From Chloroflexota bacterium (GTDB taxonomy: Bacteria > Chloroflexota > UBA6077 > FW602-bin22 > CADDYW01), in the NCBI GenBank assembly GCA_902810745.1, contig CADDYW010000006.1, forward strand, positions 1 through 64,000: a DNA stretch of 64,000 nucleotides. Reading direction: 5' to 3'. Each line of letters opens with the position of its first letter. Position 1 is the stretch's first letter. The notes under the pieces were generated by a model. It ran no database searches, was not told where the DNA came from, and saw nothing but the letters and a program-made list of their open reading frames with translations. Positions 23,937-32,219 of the stretch are shown here, piece by piece. Both the position numbers and the translations under genes were made by a program.

Positions 23937-25619
23937 CTAGCGAGATGGCAAGACCTCCTCTTCCCAGAACTCATCCTGCCCGCGTTCGCCCGCTGCCTGG
24001 CGCTGCACCTCGATTGCTCGAAGCTGGACGCGGCGAATCTTGCCCGAGATCGTCTTGGGCAGGTCCGCGAACTCCAGGCGACGGATTCGCTTGTAGGGTG
24101 CGACGCGTTCGCGCATGAACTGGAAGACCTCGACGGCGAGGTCGCGCGAGGGCTCGAAGCCGGGGCGCAGTGCCAGGAAGGCTTTCGGCACGGAGCCACG
24201 CGTGGGATGAGGGCTGGGCACGACCGCGGCCTCGGCGATGGCAGGGTGCTCAATCAGGGCACTCTCGATCTCGAAGGGGCTGATGCGATAGTCAGAGCTC
24301 TTGAACACGTCGTCGGTACGGCCGACGTACCAGTAATAGCCGTCAGCGTCGCGGCTAGCGACGTCGCTCGTGTGATAGTAGTCTCCTCCCACGGCGGAGT
24401 GCGATTCGGCCAGATCTCCGAGGTATCCGTGCATCAGACCGAGCGGGCGCGACCGAAGATCGAGGCAGATCTCGCCGTCGTCCGCCTCGTGACCGTCGGC
24501 GTCCAGGAGGGCCACGCGGTAGCCCGGCAACGGGCGGCCCATCGAGCCGAGCTTGACCCGCTGGCCGGGACTATTTCCGATCTGCGCCGTTGTTTCGGTC
24601 TGGCCATAGCCATCGCGAATCGTGAGCTTCCAGGCAGCCTGGACGCGCTCGATGACCTCGGGGTTCAATGGTTCGCCCGCACTGACGACTTCGCGAAGCG
24701 TGACGGGAAATGCGGTCAGATCTTCGAGAATGAGCATGCGCCAGACCGTGGGTGGCGCACAGAGCGTTGTCACCCCGTGGGAGACAATTGACTCCAGCAC
24801 CTTCCTGGCGTCGAAGCGCGCGTAGTTGTAGACGAAGATCGTCGCCCCGGCGTTCCACGGCGCGAAGACGCTGCTCCAGGCGTGCTTGGCCCAGCCCGGA
24901 GAGCTGATGTTGAGGTGGATATCGCCTTCCTTGAGACCGATCCAGTACATGGTGGAGAGGTGGCCGACGGGATAGCTCTGGTGGGTGTGCAAGACGAGCT
25001 TTGGTTTCGCGGTGGTGCCAGAGGTGAAGTAAAGGAGAAGCGGGTCGTCGGCACGCGTTGGCCCTTCCGGCGCATAGCGACGCAGGGCGTCGTAGGCTTC
25101 ATCGTAGGATGTCCAGCCCGCAACCTTCTCCCCGACGGCGATCCGAGTGTACGGTCCCTGGATCCCGTCGAATTTGCCCGTCACGGCCGCATCGGCGACG
25201 ACGTGCCGAATTCCGCCACGGTCAAATCGATCGCGCAGATCATCGGGCGTCAGCGCTGTTGTCGCGGGCGTCACTACGACGCCAAGCTTGATGGCAGCGA
25301 GCATCGTCTCCCACAGGGCAACCCCGTTAGGAAGCATCAGCAGCAGACGATCGCCGCGCTGCGCCCCGAGGCGGCGCAGGAAGTTCGCCACCCGGTTAGA
25401 GCGCTCGCTGAGCTCGGCGAAACTCAGGCGCAGCTCCTGCCCCGAATCCTCGACGATCCAGAGCGCCGGGCGCTGGTTTCCCTCGGCGTAGCGATCGAAG
25501 TAGTCGAGGGCCCAGTTGAACTCATCGAGGTGAGGCCAGGCAAAGTGCCGATAGGCCGCCTCGTAGTCGTCGCGGTGGGTTATCAGCAGGTCGCGCACGT
25601 GGAGAAATGCGTCGGACAT
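23937..25619 (-). CDS. AMP-forming acyl-CoA synthetase / CoA ligase
   Basis: 560 aa from the ATG at 25619, which has AAAGGAG seven bases upstream (frame open to 25853 without support). Adenylation signature L-L-L-Y-F-T-S-G-T-T-A-K-P-K near residue 195; D-G-Y-G-Q-T-E-T-T near 345; the hinge and catalytic Lys in P-K-T-I-S-G-K-I-R-R at the C-terminus. It resembles the medium-chain/acetyl-type ligases. It activates a carboxylic acid with ATP to the CoA thioester in the cytoplasm. Chain length is not readable. A good promoter lies at 25740-25768. Confidence 0.9.
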   Translation of the reverse strand: MSDAFLHVRDLLITHRDDYEAAYRHFAWPHLDEFNWALDYFDRYAEGNQRPALWIVEDSGQELRLSFAELSERSNRVANFLRRLGAQRGDRLLLMLPNGVALWETMLAAIKLGVVVTPATTALTPDDLRDRFDRGGIRHVVADAAVTGKFDGIQGPYTRIAVGEKVAGWTSYDEAYDALRRYAPEGPTRADDPLLLYFTSGTTAKPKLVLHTHQSYPVGHLSTMYWIGLKEGDIHLNISSPGWAKHAWSSVFAPWNAGATIFVYNYARFDARKVLESIVSHGVTTLCAPPTVWRMLILEDLTAFPVTLREVVSAGEPLNPEVIERVQAAWKLTIRDGYGQTETTAQIGNSPGQRVKLGSMGRPLPGYRVALLDADGHEADDGEICLDLRSRPLGLMHGYLGDLAESHSAVGGDYYHTSDVASRDADGYYWYVGRTDDVFKSSDYRISPFEIESALIEHPAIAEAAVVPSPHPTRGSVPKAFLALRPGFEPSRDLAVEVFQFMRERVAPYKRIRRLEFADLPKTISGKIRRVQLRAIEVQRQAAGERGQDEFWEEEVLPSR

Positions 25620-25699
25620 CACTCGCTCTCCTTTCGTTCGCTCACTCGTCGGATCCTCGTGCACGGCTTGGACGACCGTCGGATTTAGCGCAGCAAACG

Positions 25700-25885
25700 T
25701 CAGTCGCGAGGGAATGCGGAGACCCGAAGTTGCATTGAGATTATAGCAATGGAGTGAGGAGGTGAGAACCCTGCCCCCTTCTCGTCTGGGCGCAGGATCA
25801 GAGCTGGAAAGTCCTCGGTGTACTGGTGCCCGGTCCCGGATTCGGCGCACCACCAGTTCGTCTTACGGATCAGTCCGCTCATCAT
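25700..25885 (-). CDS. Possible small or decayed ORF
   Basis: 61 codons beginning M-M-S-G-L-I-R-K, with two adjacent Trp and a Cys (N-W-W-C-A-E-S-G). The first 37 codons have the strong third-position GC bias of real genes; after that the bias vanishes and the frame runs through the promoter at 25740-25768. It may be the remnant of a gene cut off by that region, or a real short protein. The ribosome site is weak. Bases 25620-25699 and 25886-25926 hold nothing recognisable. Confidence 0.25.
   Translation of the reverse strand: MMSGLIRKTNWWCAESGTGHQYTEDFPALILRPDEKGAGFSPPHSIAIISMQLRVSAFPRD
25740..25768 (-). promoter_or_regulatory. Promoter of the acyl-CoA ligase gene
   Basis: -10 TATAAT (25740-25745), a 17-base spacer and -35 TTCTCA (25763-25768) on the minus strand, about 115 bases before the ATG at 25619. 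Confidence 0.5.
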
Positions 25886-25926
25886 CTTGATTCCGATCCG
25901 GCCTCACGTGGCCGCACTCTGGCCCT

Positions 25927-27036
25927 CTACTCGTCGAGCGTTCCCTCGATCAGTCCGACCGGGAGCGGGGCCGGGCGCTCGCAGGTGCTCGTGACCTCGA
26001 CGTGGCGATTTTCGCGCGAGGCGTCGAGGAAGGCGTGCATGACGTCCAGCACGTGGTAGGCGAGGTGGCCGTTGGCCCGGTGCGGTCTCCCCGAGCGGAG
26101 TGCATAGGCCATGTCCGCGACGCCGAGGCCACGGCTATTCTTGGTGTAGCCGTGGGTCAACGGTACCTCGGTCCACTCCTTCGTCTCCGGCCTCCACAGA
26201 CGAACCGGGCCATGGAAGGTGTTCGGGTCCGGGACGCTTAGCGAGCCCTCGGTGCCGTAGATCTCGATGCGTGGCAGATTGGCGGGCCAGACGTCGAAGC
26301 TGGTGATGATCGTCCCGACCGCGCCGTTGGCGAAGTCCATGACACCGGCGACGTGGGTGGGCGTATTCACCTGGATCTTCTGGCCGAACTTCGGCTGGCT
26401 GGTGATCGTGCGTTCGGGAAAGGTGATCCGTGCCGAGCCGGTGACTCGCCGCACTGGCCCGATCAAGCTGACCAGTGCCGTGAGATAGTATGGTCCCATA
26501 TCAAACATTGGGCCGGCGCCCGGCTGATAATAGAACTCTGGATCCGGGTGCCAGCTCTCGTGGCCGTGGCTCATCATGAACGCGACGGCAGCAACCGGCT
26601 CGCCGATCGCGCCGTCGTCGATCAGCTTCCGGCAGGTCTGCAGGCCGCCGCCGAGGAACGTATCTGGCGCACCGCCGACCCGAAGTCCCTTTGCCGCGGC
26701 GAGCTCAAGCATCCGCCTCCCATCTGAGCGCTCGACTGCCAGGGGCTTCTCGTTGTAGACGCTTTTCCCGGCCTCGAGCGCCGCGATTCCGATCTCGGCG
26801 TGCGCGCGGGGAATCGTCAGGTTCAGGACGACGTCGATGTCCGGGGAAGCCAGGAGCTCCTCGACGGGGCAGGCACGGGGAACACCGAACTCCGCGGCCC
26901 TCGCCGCGGCGCGCTCCGACAGAATGTCGGCGCAGGCGACGACGTCGAGGATCTCGAGAGTCTTTGCAACCTCGAGGTAGGTTTTGCTGATCGTGCCGCA
27001 GCCGATCAGGCCGATGCGGATCCTGGGCCGGGTCAT
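25927..27036 (-). CDS. Gfo/Idh/MocA-family NAD(P)-dependent oxidoreductase
   Basis: 369 aa. Rossmann motif I-G-L-I-G-C-G-T-I near residue 8; the sugar-dehydrogenase Lys is present in Y-N-E-K-P-L-A near 95; the C-terminal domain has [10 protein letters not shown]. It probably acts on a sugar or polyol. GGGAGGA lies five bases before the ATG. It is unlike the other family member at 13.8 kb, where E-K-P is lost. A tandem 10-base repeat in its leader may be regulatory. Confidence 0.85.
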   Translation of the reverse strand: MTRPRIRIGLIGCGTISKTYLEVAKTLEILDVVACADILSERAAARAAEFGVPRACPVEELLASPDIDVVLNLTIPRAHAEIGIAALEAGKSVYNEKPLAVERSDGRRMLELAAAKGLRVGGAPDTFLGGGLQTCRKLIDDGAIGEPVAAVAFMMSHGHESWHPDPEFYYQPGAGPMFDMGPYYLTALVSLIGPVRRVTGSARITFPERTITSQPKFGQKIQVNTPTHVAGVMDFANGAVGTIITSFDVWPANLPRIEIYGTEGSLSVPDPNTFHGPVRLWRPETKEWTEVPLTHGYTKNSRGLGVADMAYALRSGRPHRANGHLAYHVLDVMHAFLDASRENRHVEVTSTCERPAPLPVGLIEGTLDE

Positions 27037-27049
27037 CGTGATCCTCCCG

Positions 27050-27069
27050 CGATTATCTGCGATTATCTG
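27050..27069. repeat. Tandem 10-base repeat in the leader of the oxidoreductase gene
   Basis: Two exact copies of CGATTATCTG abut each other, starting 14 bases before the ATG (minus strand reads CAGATAATCG twice). Each copy contains GATAAT, a -10-like hexamer, so they may be overlapping promoters or paired half-sites for a regulator. Confidence 0.4.
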
Positions 27070-27255
27070 GCGGTGGTGCCGCGAGCGTTCCGCTGCATAA
27101 CGGCGGTGCTCGTCGTCGGCGAAAGGGCACGCGCATCGTGCGATTCACCTCTGCCGCGCGTCTCATTATACGTGGCCCGGCCGCGCAGGAACGTGACCCC
27201 ACCCGGTCCCGGGGTGCGGCTCGGCGCGCGAGCACGATGATTTCGATTTCCGCTT

Positions 27256-27265
27256 AGTGTACACT
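27256..27265. promoter_or_regulatory. Palindrome AGTGTACACT at a -10-like box
   Basis: A perfect 10-base palindrome that includes TACACT, 31 bases before the DJ-1/PfpI start. It could be both the -10 region and an operator. No clear -35. Confidence 0.3.
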
Positions 27266-27296
27266 CAAGATTACATCGAGATCAGGGGCGGTTGAC

Positions 27297-27881
27297 GTGA
27301 AAGTTGCCTTCATCGTCTACGACGGAATGACCACGCTCGACTTCCTGGGCGTCTACGATCCACTCACGCGGTTGAAGACGATGGGATTCATCGCGGACTT
27401 TCAGTGGGACGTCTGTGCTCTCAACGAGCCGGTCGTGGATAGCAGCGGCCTGCGGATTCTCCCCAGTCGAGTCGGCGGATCGCTCGAAGACTATGATCTG
27501 GTGATCGTGCCGGGCGGCTTCGCCTCCCGTGATCTCCAGAGGGATACCGCCTTCATCGAATGGCTACGAACCGCCGGCCGGCGAACACAGGTGGTATCGG
27601 TGTGCTCGGGCGCGCTGCTCCTCGGGGCTGCGGGATATCTTCAGGGAAAGCCCGCGACGACCCACCGGAGCTCCTTCGATGACCTGCGCCAGTACTGCGC
27701 GGCCGTGGTCGACGAGCGAATCGTGGACGCGGGAGAGGTGATCACCGCGCGTGGAGTGACGTCGTCGATCGACCTGGGGCTCTACCTCGTCGAAAAGCTG
27801 GCCGGAGCCGAGGTGAAGGAGCGAATCCGCTGGCAGATGGATTATCAGCCCGAGGATTCCGCCCCGACGGCACGCCGCTGA
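27297..27881 (+). CDS. DJ-1/PfpI-family protein
   Basis: 194 aa. The nucleophile elbow is V-V-S-V-C-S-G-A-L-L-L-G-A-A-G near residue 100 with Cys as candidate catalytic residue; the T-T-H-R that follows supplies the usual His region. It resembles isonitrile hydratase (InhA-like) and the N-domain of GlxA-type regulators, but no DNA-binding domain follows. Likely an amidase-like or hydratase enzyme in the cytosol; the substrate is unknown. The GTG start has AGGGGCGG upstream. It converges with yhaN, leaving only five bases between the stop codons. Confidence 0.8.
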   Translation: MKVAFIVYDGMTTLDFLGVYDPLTRLKTMGFIADFQWDVCALNEPVVDSSGLRILPSRVGGSLEDYDLVIVPGGFASRDLQRDTAFIEWLRTAGRRTQVVSVCSGALLLGAAGYLQGKPATTHRSSFDDLRQYCAAVVDERIVDAGEVITARGVTSSIDLGLYLVEKLAGAEVKERIRWQMDYQPEDSAPTARR

Positions 27882-27886
27882 CGCGC

Positions 27887-30800
27887 TCACACCGTGAGCT
27901 CATGGATCTGGACATCCGAGCGGTTTCTAGCCCAGTCGATAACCAGCGGGCTCTGGGTGAAGTAGAAGATCTGACGCTCGTCACCGAACCGACGCAGGAT
28001 CTCGAGCAGCCGCCGTGTGCGCTCGGCGTCGACGTGGACGAGCGGATCGTCGAGGAAGAGCGGCACCGGCTCCTGCGGGCTGCTCAGCAACGCCGCCAGG
28101 CTTGTGCGTAGCAGCAGGGCCACTGCGTCGCGCGTTCCCTGACTGAGATTCTCGAGCTTGATCAGGTCGCCACGCTCGGGGCTCCTGATCTGGACTGTGA
28201 GGGTTGCAGGATCGATCTCCAGATCCTGGTACCGGCCGTCGGTTACGCGGGCAAGGGAGCGCGCAAGGCCATCGGCGAGTCGCGGAGCAAAATCGCGACG
28301 GTAATCCTCGGCAACTTTTGCCAGTAGCTCGCGAGCACCCTCGATCGCTTCCTTGAGTCGCAACAGATGGGCGTAGCTCCGTTCGGCCGCGGCAAGCTCT
28401 TCTTCGATCTGCGCCGGCTCGCGGATGCGCGCGAGGGCGGCGTCACGCCGTGCGCGGAGGGCGACAAGCTGCGCCTGACCCTCCTCGCGCTGAGCACTCA
28501 GGGCCGATCGCTGGTGCTCGATCTCGTCGCGCGTTCGCCCATCAGCGGGATCCGCAAGCTCGGAACGCTCTCGGAGCGCGGCGCAACGACGGCGCCACTC
28601 CGCCGGGTCATCAGATCCTAGCAAGAGGTGGCGCGCGGTACACTGCGTGCGCCGCTGCGCGAATGCGTCCTGGTAGGCAATAAACCGCTCACAGCGCTGC
28701 TGGAACGCTGCTCCCCATTCCTCCGGTGGCCCGCTGACGCCGACCGCGGCGAGCTTGACCTGGGCGAACTCCTTCGCACGCGCGAGGCTATCGGCGAGCT
28801 GATCGCGGGATCTCTCGTGCTCAAGATATGCCCGGATCGTGGCCTCGACCTCGGCCTTTCGCCGGAGGAGGTTGGCGCGGCGAAGCTGATTCTCGCGTAG
28901 GCTTTCCAGCGCCGCCGCTGCCTGGGATGGATCCTCCGCGACCAGCCCGAGAGCGCTCAAAGCGGCACGCGCGCTCTGTTTCGATTCGACGAGCGCAGCC
29001 TGTGCCGCCTCTAGCCGTGCCTCGGCCTGGCGCAAAGATACATTCTGGCTTTCGGCGTCGCGCGCACGTCGCTGCAGGGTCTCACGCGCGGCGTAAGCGT
29101 GGGCGACGTTCCGCGTCCCCGCGATGTGCTCCAGCTCATCCAGCGCGCGTTCGTGCTCCTCGCGCCGGGCGTGGAGTCGCTCCCGCGTGTCGCGGGCCCG
29201 CAGCACGACCGGAAGAATATCCTGGCGGCGATTCCACCGCCGACGTAGCTCGGCGAGCGAGGTCGCCCCACGTCGCGCCAGTTCCTCGGCGAGAAGCTTT
29301 CGGTTGCGAACGATCTGCCCTTCGATCGAGCGATCGTGGGTCGCGTACGCGATACTCGCGACGACGTAGCCGATGGCCCCGAGCAGTGCTGCCGCGACGA
29401 GCGCGACCGGGGTCTTGAGAACGACCCAGCCAACGGCGAACCCGAGCAGCGCTGCGACCAGGCCGGCAAGAGGAACCGTCAGACCCGATTTACTTCGGCG
29501 GGCGGTCTCGCCAATCTGGATCTGGTGCTCCCATTGCTGAAGCTGATCGAGGCGATCGATCGTCAGATCTCCGAGCATCTGGTCCAGCGCGTCGTACTCG
29601 GCCTCGAGGTCGGGCGAGATGACAGCCTTGTCGGCGTCGCTTTCTGCCTCCTGGACACGCACTGCTGCTGCTTCGATCCGTCGGAGCGCGGCATCGATTG
29701 CTTCGGCCGTGGCGGTCCGTGGTACTCCCCGGAGCGTCTGATCGTCGTCAAGCTGGGAGCCGAGGCGCTCGCGTAGCGATGCCACGGCGTCGTGGGCCTC
29801 GTGCGCCTCCCGTTCCGTATCACGCCATCTGACGATAGCCTGCTCGACGCTATTGACGCGATCGGATGGCGCCTCGACGGCGGGCGGAAAGCTGGCTAGC
29901 TGGTAGTCGATGCGCACCACCTCGCGGCAGGCCAGCTCGTTATCGTCCCGCTCGGCCTCGACACGCTCCTCGGCGGCGAGAAGCTCGCGCTTGAGCCGCT
30001 CGACCTCGTCGAGAGACTTGGCCGCCTGCTCGAGAGCTTCCTGGGTCAGATTCGCCACGTCGGCGAGATCCGCGATCTGGGCATCGGACGCAGCAATCGC
30101 GCCGTCGATGTCCTCGAGTCGGCGCAACTTGTCTTCCAGCTCCCGGAGCTCGCGCCAGGCCAGCGTACTCTCGAGCGACGCGAGGGCGCGATCCAGGGTG
30201 GCGATCTGATCGGTGAGGCGGCGCTCTTCGACCGCCTCGGTCTCCAGAGCAGAAAGAACCTGACGTACTTCCGCCAGCTCGGCGTTCAGCCTCGCGACGT
30301 CTTCCCGTGCCTTGACGAAGGGGCTGGTCTGGGCTGAATGACCGCCGGGATTGACCTTTGCGCGAAGCCATTCACCGAGGCGCTGGAGTGCTTCCTGCGC
30401 GCTTGTCTCGGTACCAGCCGAACCGGTCAGCCGCTCCAGCTTGCTCTTCAGTGCGTCGACGTGATCTTTCCCCAGGTGGAGGTCGCCCTGGTTGATCCAG
30501 GCGCTAGCACGGAAGACGCTACGGGAGAGACCGAGGTGCTGATCGGCGAAGTCGACCCAGCCGTGGTGACCAAGCGCGTAGTTGCGGGTCACGTCTGTCG
30601 CGCCGGGATAACGATAGATCGTCGTGCGCTCCTCCGCGAAGTGCCGGACGATCTGGTACTGTTCGCCGTTATTCAGGCAGACGTGCAAAGCCCCGCGGTA
30701 CGGTCCTCCCTGCCACGGGCTGAAACGCTCTTTCAGGCGATTGTGGATTCGTGAGTTGCCATCCTCGGAGAACCCGAAGAGCAGGGCGATGATCGCCTCC

Positions 30801-30919
30801 AGGAGCGTCGATTTCCCGGCTTCGTTCGGTCCACTGATGACGTTCAGTCCCGGAGAGAACTGGATCTTCCGATCGGTCAGCCGCCCGAACCTGCCGAGGT
30901 CAATCCACTCGATCTTCAC
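27887..30919 (-). CDS. yhaN: SbcC/RecF-like ATPase of the YhaN type
   Basis: 1010 aa. Walker A I-S-G-P-N-E-A-G-K-S-T near residue 30; long coiled-coil arms (about 180-460 and 530-880); a pair of hydrophobic helices near 485-530 that can cross the membrane; then L-S-Q-G-T-R-D near 925 and Walker B F-L-D-D-P-L near 953. This central membrane hairpin and the partner gene identify YhaN rather than classical SbcC. It would act with the YhaO nuclease on DNA ends. The GTG start overlaps the yhaO stop by GTGA, so expression is coupled; AGGTGA is its ribosome site. Confidence 0.85.
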   Translation of the reverse strand: MKIEWIDLGRFGRLTDRKIQFSPGLNVISGPNEAGKSTLLEAIIALLFGFSEDGNSRIHNRLKERFSPWQGGPYRGALHVCLNNGEQYQIVRHFAEERTTIYRYPGATDVTRNYALGHHGWVDFADQHLGLSRSVFRASAWINQGDLHLGKDHVDALKSKLERLTGSAGTETSAQEALQRLGEWLRAKVNPGGHSAQTSPFVKAREDVARLNAELAEVRQVLSALETEAVEERRLTDQIATLDRALASLESTLAWRELRELEDKLRRLEDIDGAIAASDAQIADLADVANLTQEALEQAAKSLDEVERLKRELLAAEERVEAERDDNELACREVVRIDYQLASFPPAVEAPSDRVNSVEQAIVRWRDTEREAHEAHDAVASLRERLGSQLDDDQTLRGVPRTATAEAIDAALRRIEAAAVRVQEAESDADKAVISPDLEAEYDALDQMLGDLTIDRLDQLQQWEHQIQIGETARRSKSGLTVPLAGLVAALLGFAVGWVVLKTPVALVAAALLGAIGYVVASIAYATHDRSIEGQIVRNRKLLAEELARRGATSLAELRRRWNRRQDILPVVLRARDTRERLHARREEHERALDELEHIAGTRNVAHAYAARETLQRRARDAESQNVSLRQAEARLEAAQAALVESKQSARAALSALGLVAEDPSQAAAALESLRENQLRRANLLRRKAEVEATIRAYLEHERSRDQLADSLARAKEFAQVKLAAVGVSGPPEEWGAAFQQRCERFIAYQDAFAQRRTQCTARHLLLGSDDPAEWRRRCAALRERSELADPADGRTRDEIEHQRSALSAQREEGQAQLVALRARRDAALARIREPAQIEEELAAAERSYAHLLRLKEAIEGARELLAKVAEDYRRDFAPRLADGLARSLARVTDGRYQDLEIDPATLTVQIRSPERGDLIKLENLSQGTRDAVALLLRTSLAALLSSPQEPVPLFLDDPLVHVDAERTRRLLEILRRFGDERQIFYFTQSPLVIDWARNRSDVQIHELTV

Positions 30920-32010
30920 TTCAGGATCACCTCGTGACCGTGGAATGCCGCGAGCCCCGCGGCCAGAACATCCTCCCATCGTCGGGCGTCGCTCCCATCC
31001 GTGGCCTGCGCGATCTTCTCGCGCACGGCTCGAACGAACGCGCCGAGTGTCGTCCGCTGACGCGCCAGGCTGTCGAGGTCCTCGGCTGGCCAGACGTCCA
31101 GCGCAAGGTCGACGTCGAGCCCATCAAGCGCCTCCCGGATCGCCTCGGGGTGAATCAGGAGCTCACCCTGGAGGCTTCCAAGCACGCGCAGGCGCACGTC
31201 GTTGCCATCCCATTGTGCGCGCTGTGCTGCGAAAAGCTCGGACAGCTCGCGTATGGTGCTGATCGACGAGATGTCGATCTCCGCGTGGATGACCGTGCGC
31301 CGGGCGAGCGCAAGGTGCTGGATCGAATAGCCAGATCGACTGATCTCGACGAGAAGCGCGCCGTGCGATCCGACTTCGCTGAGGTCCAGTGGCTCGATAC
31401 TTCCCGGGTACGCGAAGCGGCGAGTCTCCTCGACGCGGCACTCGTGGACGTGGCCGAGCAACGCGAGGGCAAGTCCCGAGCGCTCGATCTCCTCGGGAGC
31501 AAGTGGGCCATATGGGGAGGAGCTCTCCCCATCCATAATGTCGGCGTGAAGGAGTGCGAGGTGCAGACCCTCGCCGTCGACCCGGAAGTTCTCCAGCGGC
31601 GATTGATATCGCTCTGGACCAATGAACGCCGCTCCCCAGATCGTGCCATCGGCCACGGGGCAGGGCCGGGGAGGCGCATCGCGAAAAATGTGAACATTCG
31701 AGGGCCAGGAGATCCGGTCGTAGAGGCAGCCAGTACTGAAGTAGTCGTGATTGCCCGGAGCGATCAGGACAGGAATGGGTCTGACCCGTGCAAATGTTGC
31801 CCGCAAGAACTCGCCGACTGCCGGCGGAGCGTTCTCCCGTTCAAAGAGGTCGCCCGCGATGCAGATGGCGTCGACCCCGTAATCTCGGGCACAGTCGACG
31901 GCGCGGGTGAGCGCGTCACGCAGCTCCCGGCGGCGTTCGGCGCCGCGCGCGTGGCCGAGCCACTTGAAGGGACGTTCGAGGTGTACGTCGGCGATGAGCA
32001 ACAGGCGCAT
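30916..32010 (-). CDS. yhaO: DNA repair metallophosphoesterase YhaO (SbcD/Mre11-like)
   Basis: 364 aa. Calcineurin-like metal motifs: L-I-A-D-V-H near residue 6, A-G-D-L-F near 48, G-N-H-D-Y near 82, a His in L-L-H-A-D and L-G-H-V-H-E near 175. This is the Mre11/SbcD-type nuclease set. The ATG at 32010 has GGAGAG six bases upstream; the open frame to 32220 is unsupported. It forms a coupled pair with yhaN and follows addA on the same strand. Its C-terminal part should contact the ATPase. Confidence 0.88.
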   Translation of the reverse strand: MRLLLIADVHLERPFKWLGHARGAERRRELRDALTRAVDCARDYGVDAICIAGDLFERENAPPAVGEFLRATFARVRPIPVLIAPGNHDYFSTGCLYDRISWPSNVHIFRDAPPRPCPVADGTIWGAAFIGPERYQSPLENFRVDGEGLHLALLHADIMDGESSSPYGPLAPEEIERSGLALALLGHVHECRVEETRRFAYPGSIEPLDLSEVGSHGALLVEISRSGYSIQHLALARRTVIHAEIDISSISTIRELSELFAAQRAQWDGNDVRLRVLGSLQGELLIHPEAIREALDGLDVDLALDVWPAEDLDSLARQRTTLGAFVRAVREKIAQATDGSDARRWEDVLAAGLAAFHGHEVILK

Positions 32011-32059
32011 CGAGCTCTCTCCGAAGATCCACTGACGTGTCCAATGAGGCGTGGGATCA

Positions 32060-32171
32060 GACCCTGTAGCGAGCTGACTACCAGGCAGCTTGGCGATTAT
32101 AGCACGGAAACTCCCCCGTGCGTGCGTAGGTGTTTGAACGTGTTTTGCTAGGAATAGCTGGCTACAGGGTC
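32060..32171. repeat. Distant 16-base inverted repeat flanking a TATAAT box upstream of yhaO
   Basis: Bases 32060-32075 and 32156-32171 are reverse complements at 15 of 16 positions, with 80 bases between. Inside lies a perfect TATAAT (32096-32101, complement) that could start yhaO transcription near 32089, placing one arm in the yhaO leader and the other upstream. Paired operator sites or an addA-yhaO attenuator are both possible. Confidence 0.45.
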
Positions 32172-32219
32172 CCTCCACGGCACCCAGCCGTGAGTACTCT
32201 TCCTCTCTCGCCAAGCACA

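Noticed and set aside
23024-25619. The LLM oxidoreductase and acyl-CoA ligase as a biosynthetic cluster
   Set aside because: Only two enzymes are adjacent and neither shows pathway-specific features; no carrier protein or synthase is present.
32140-32160. LexA-like box in TTTGAACGTG near yhaO
   Set aside because: Only one half-site resembles the known CGAAC-N4-GTTCG type; the other half is absent.
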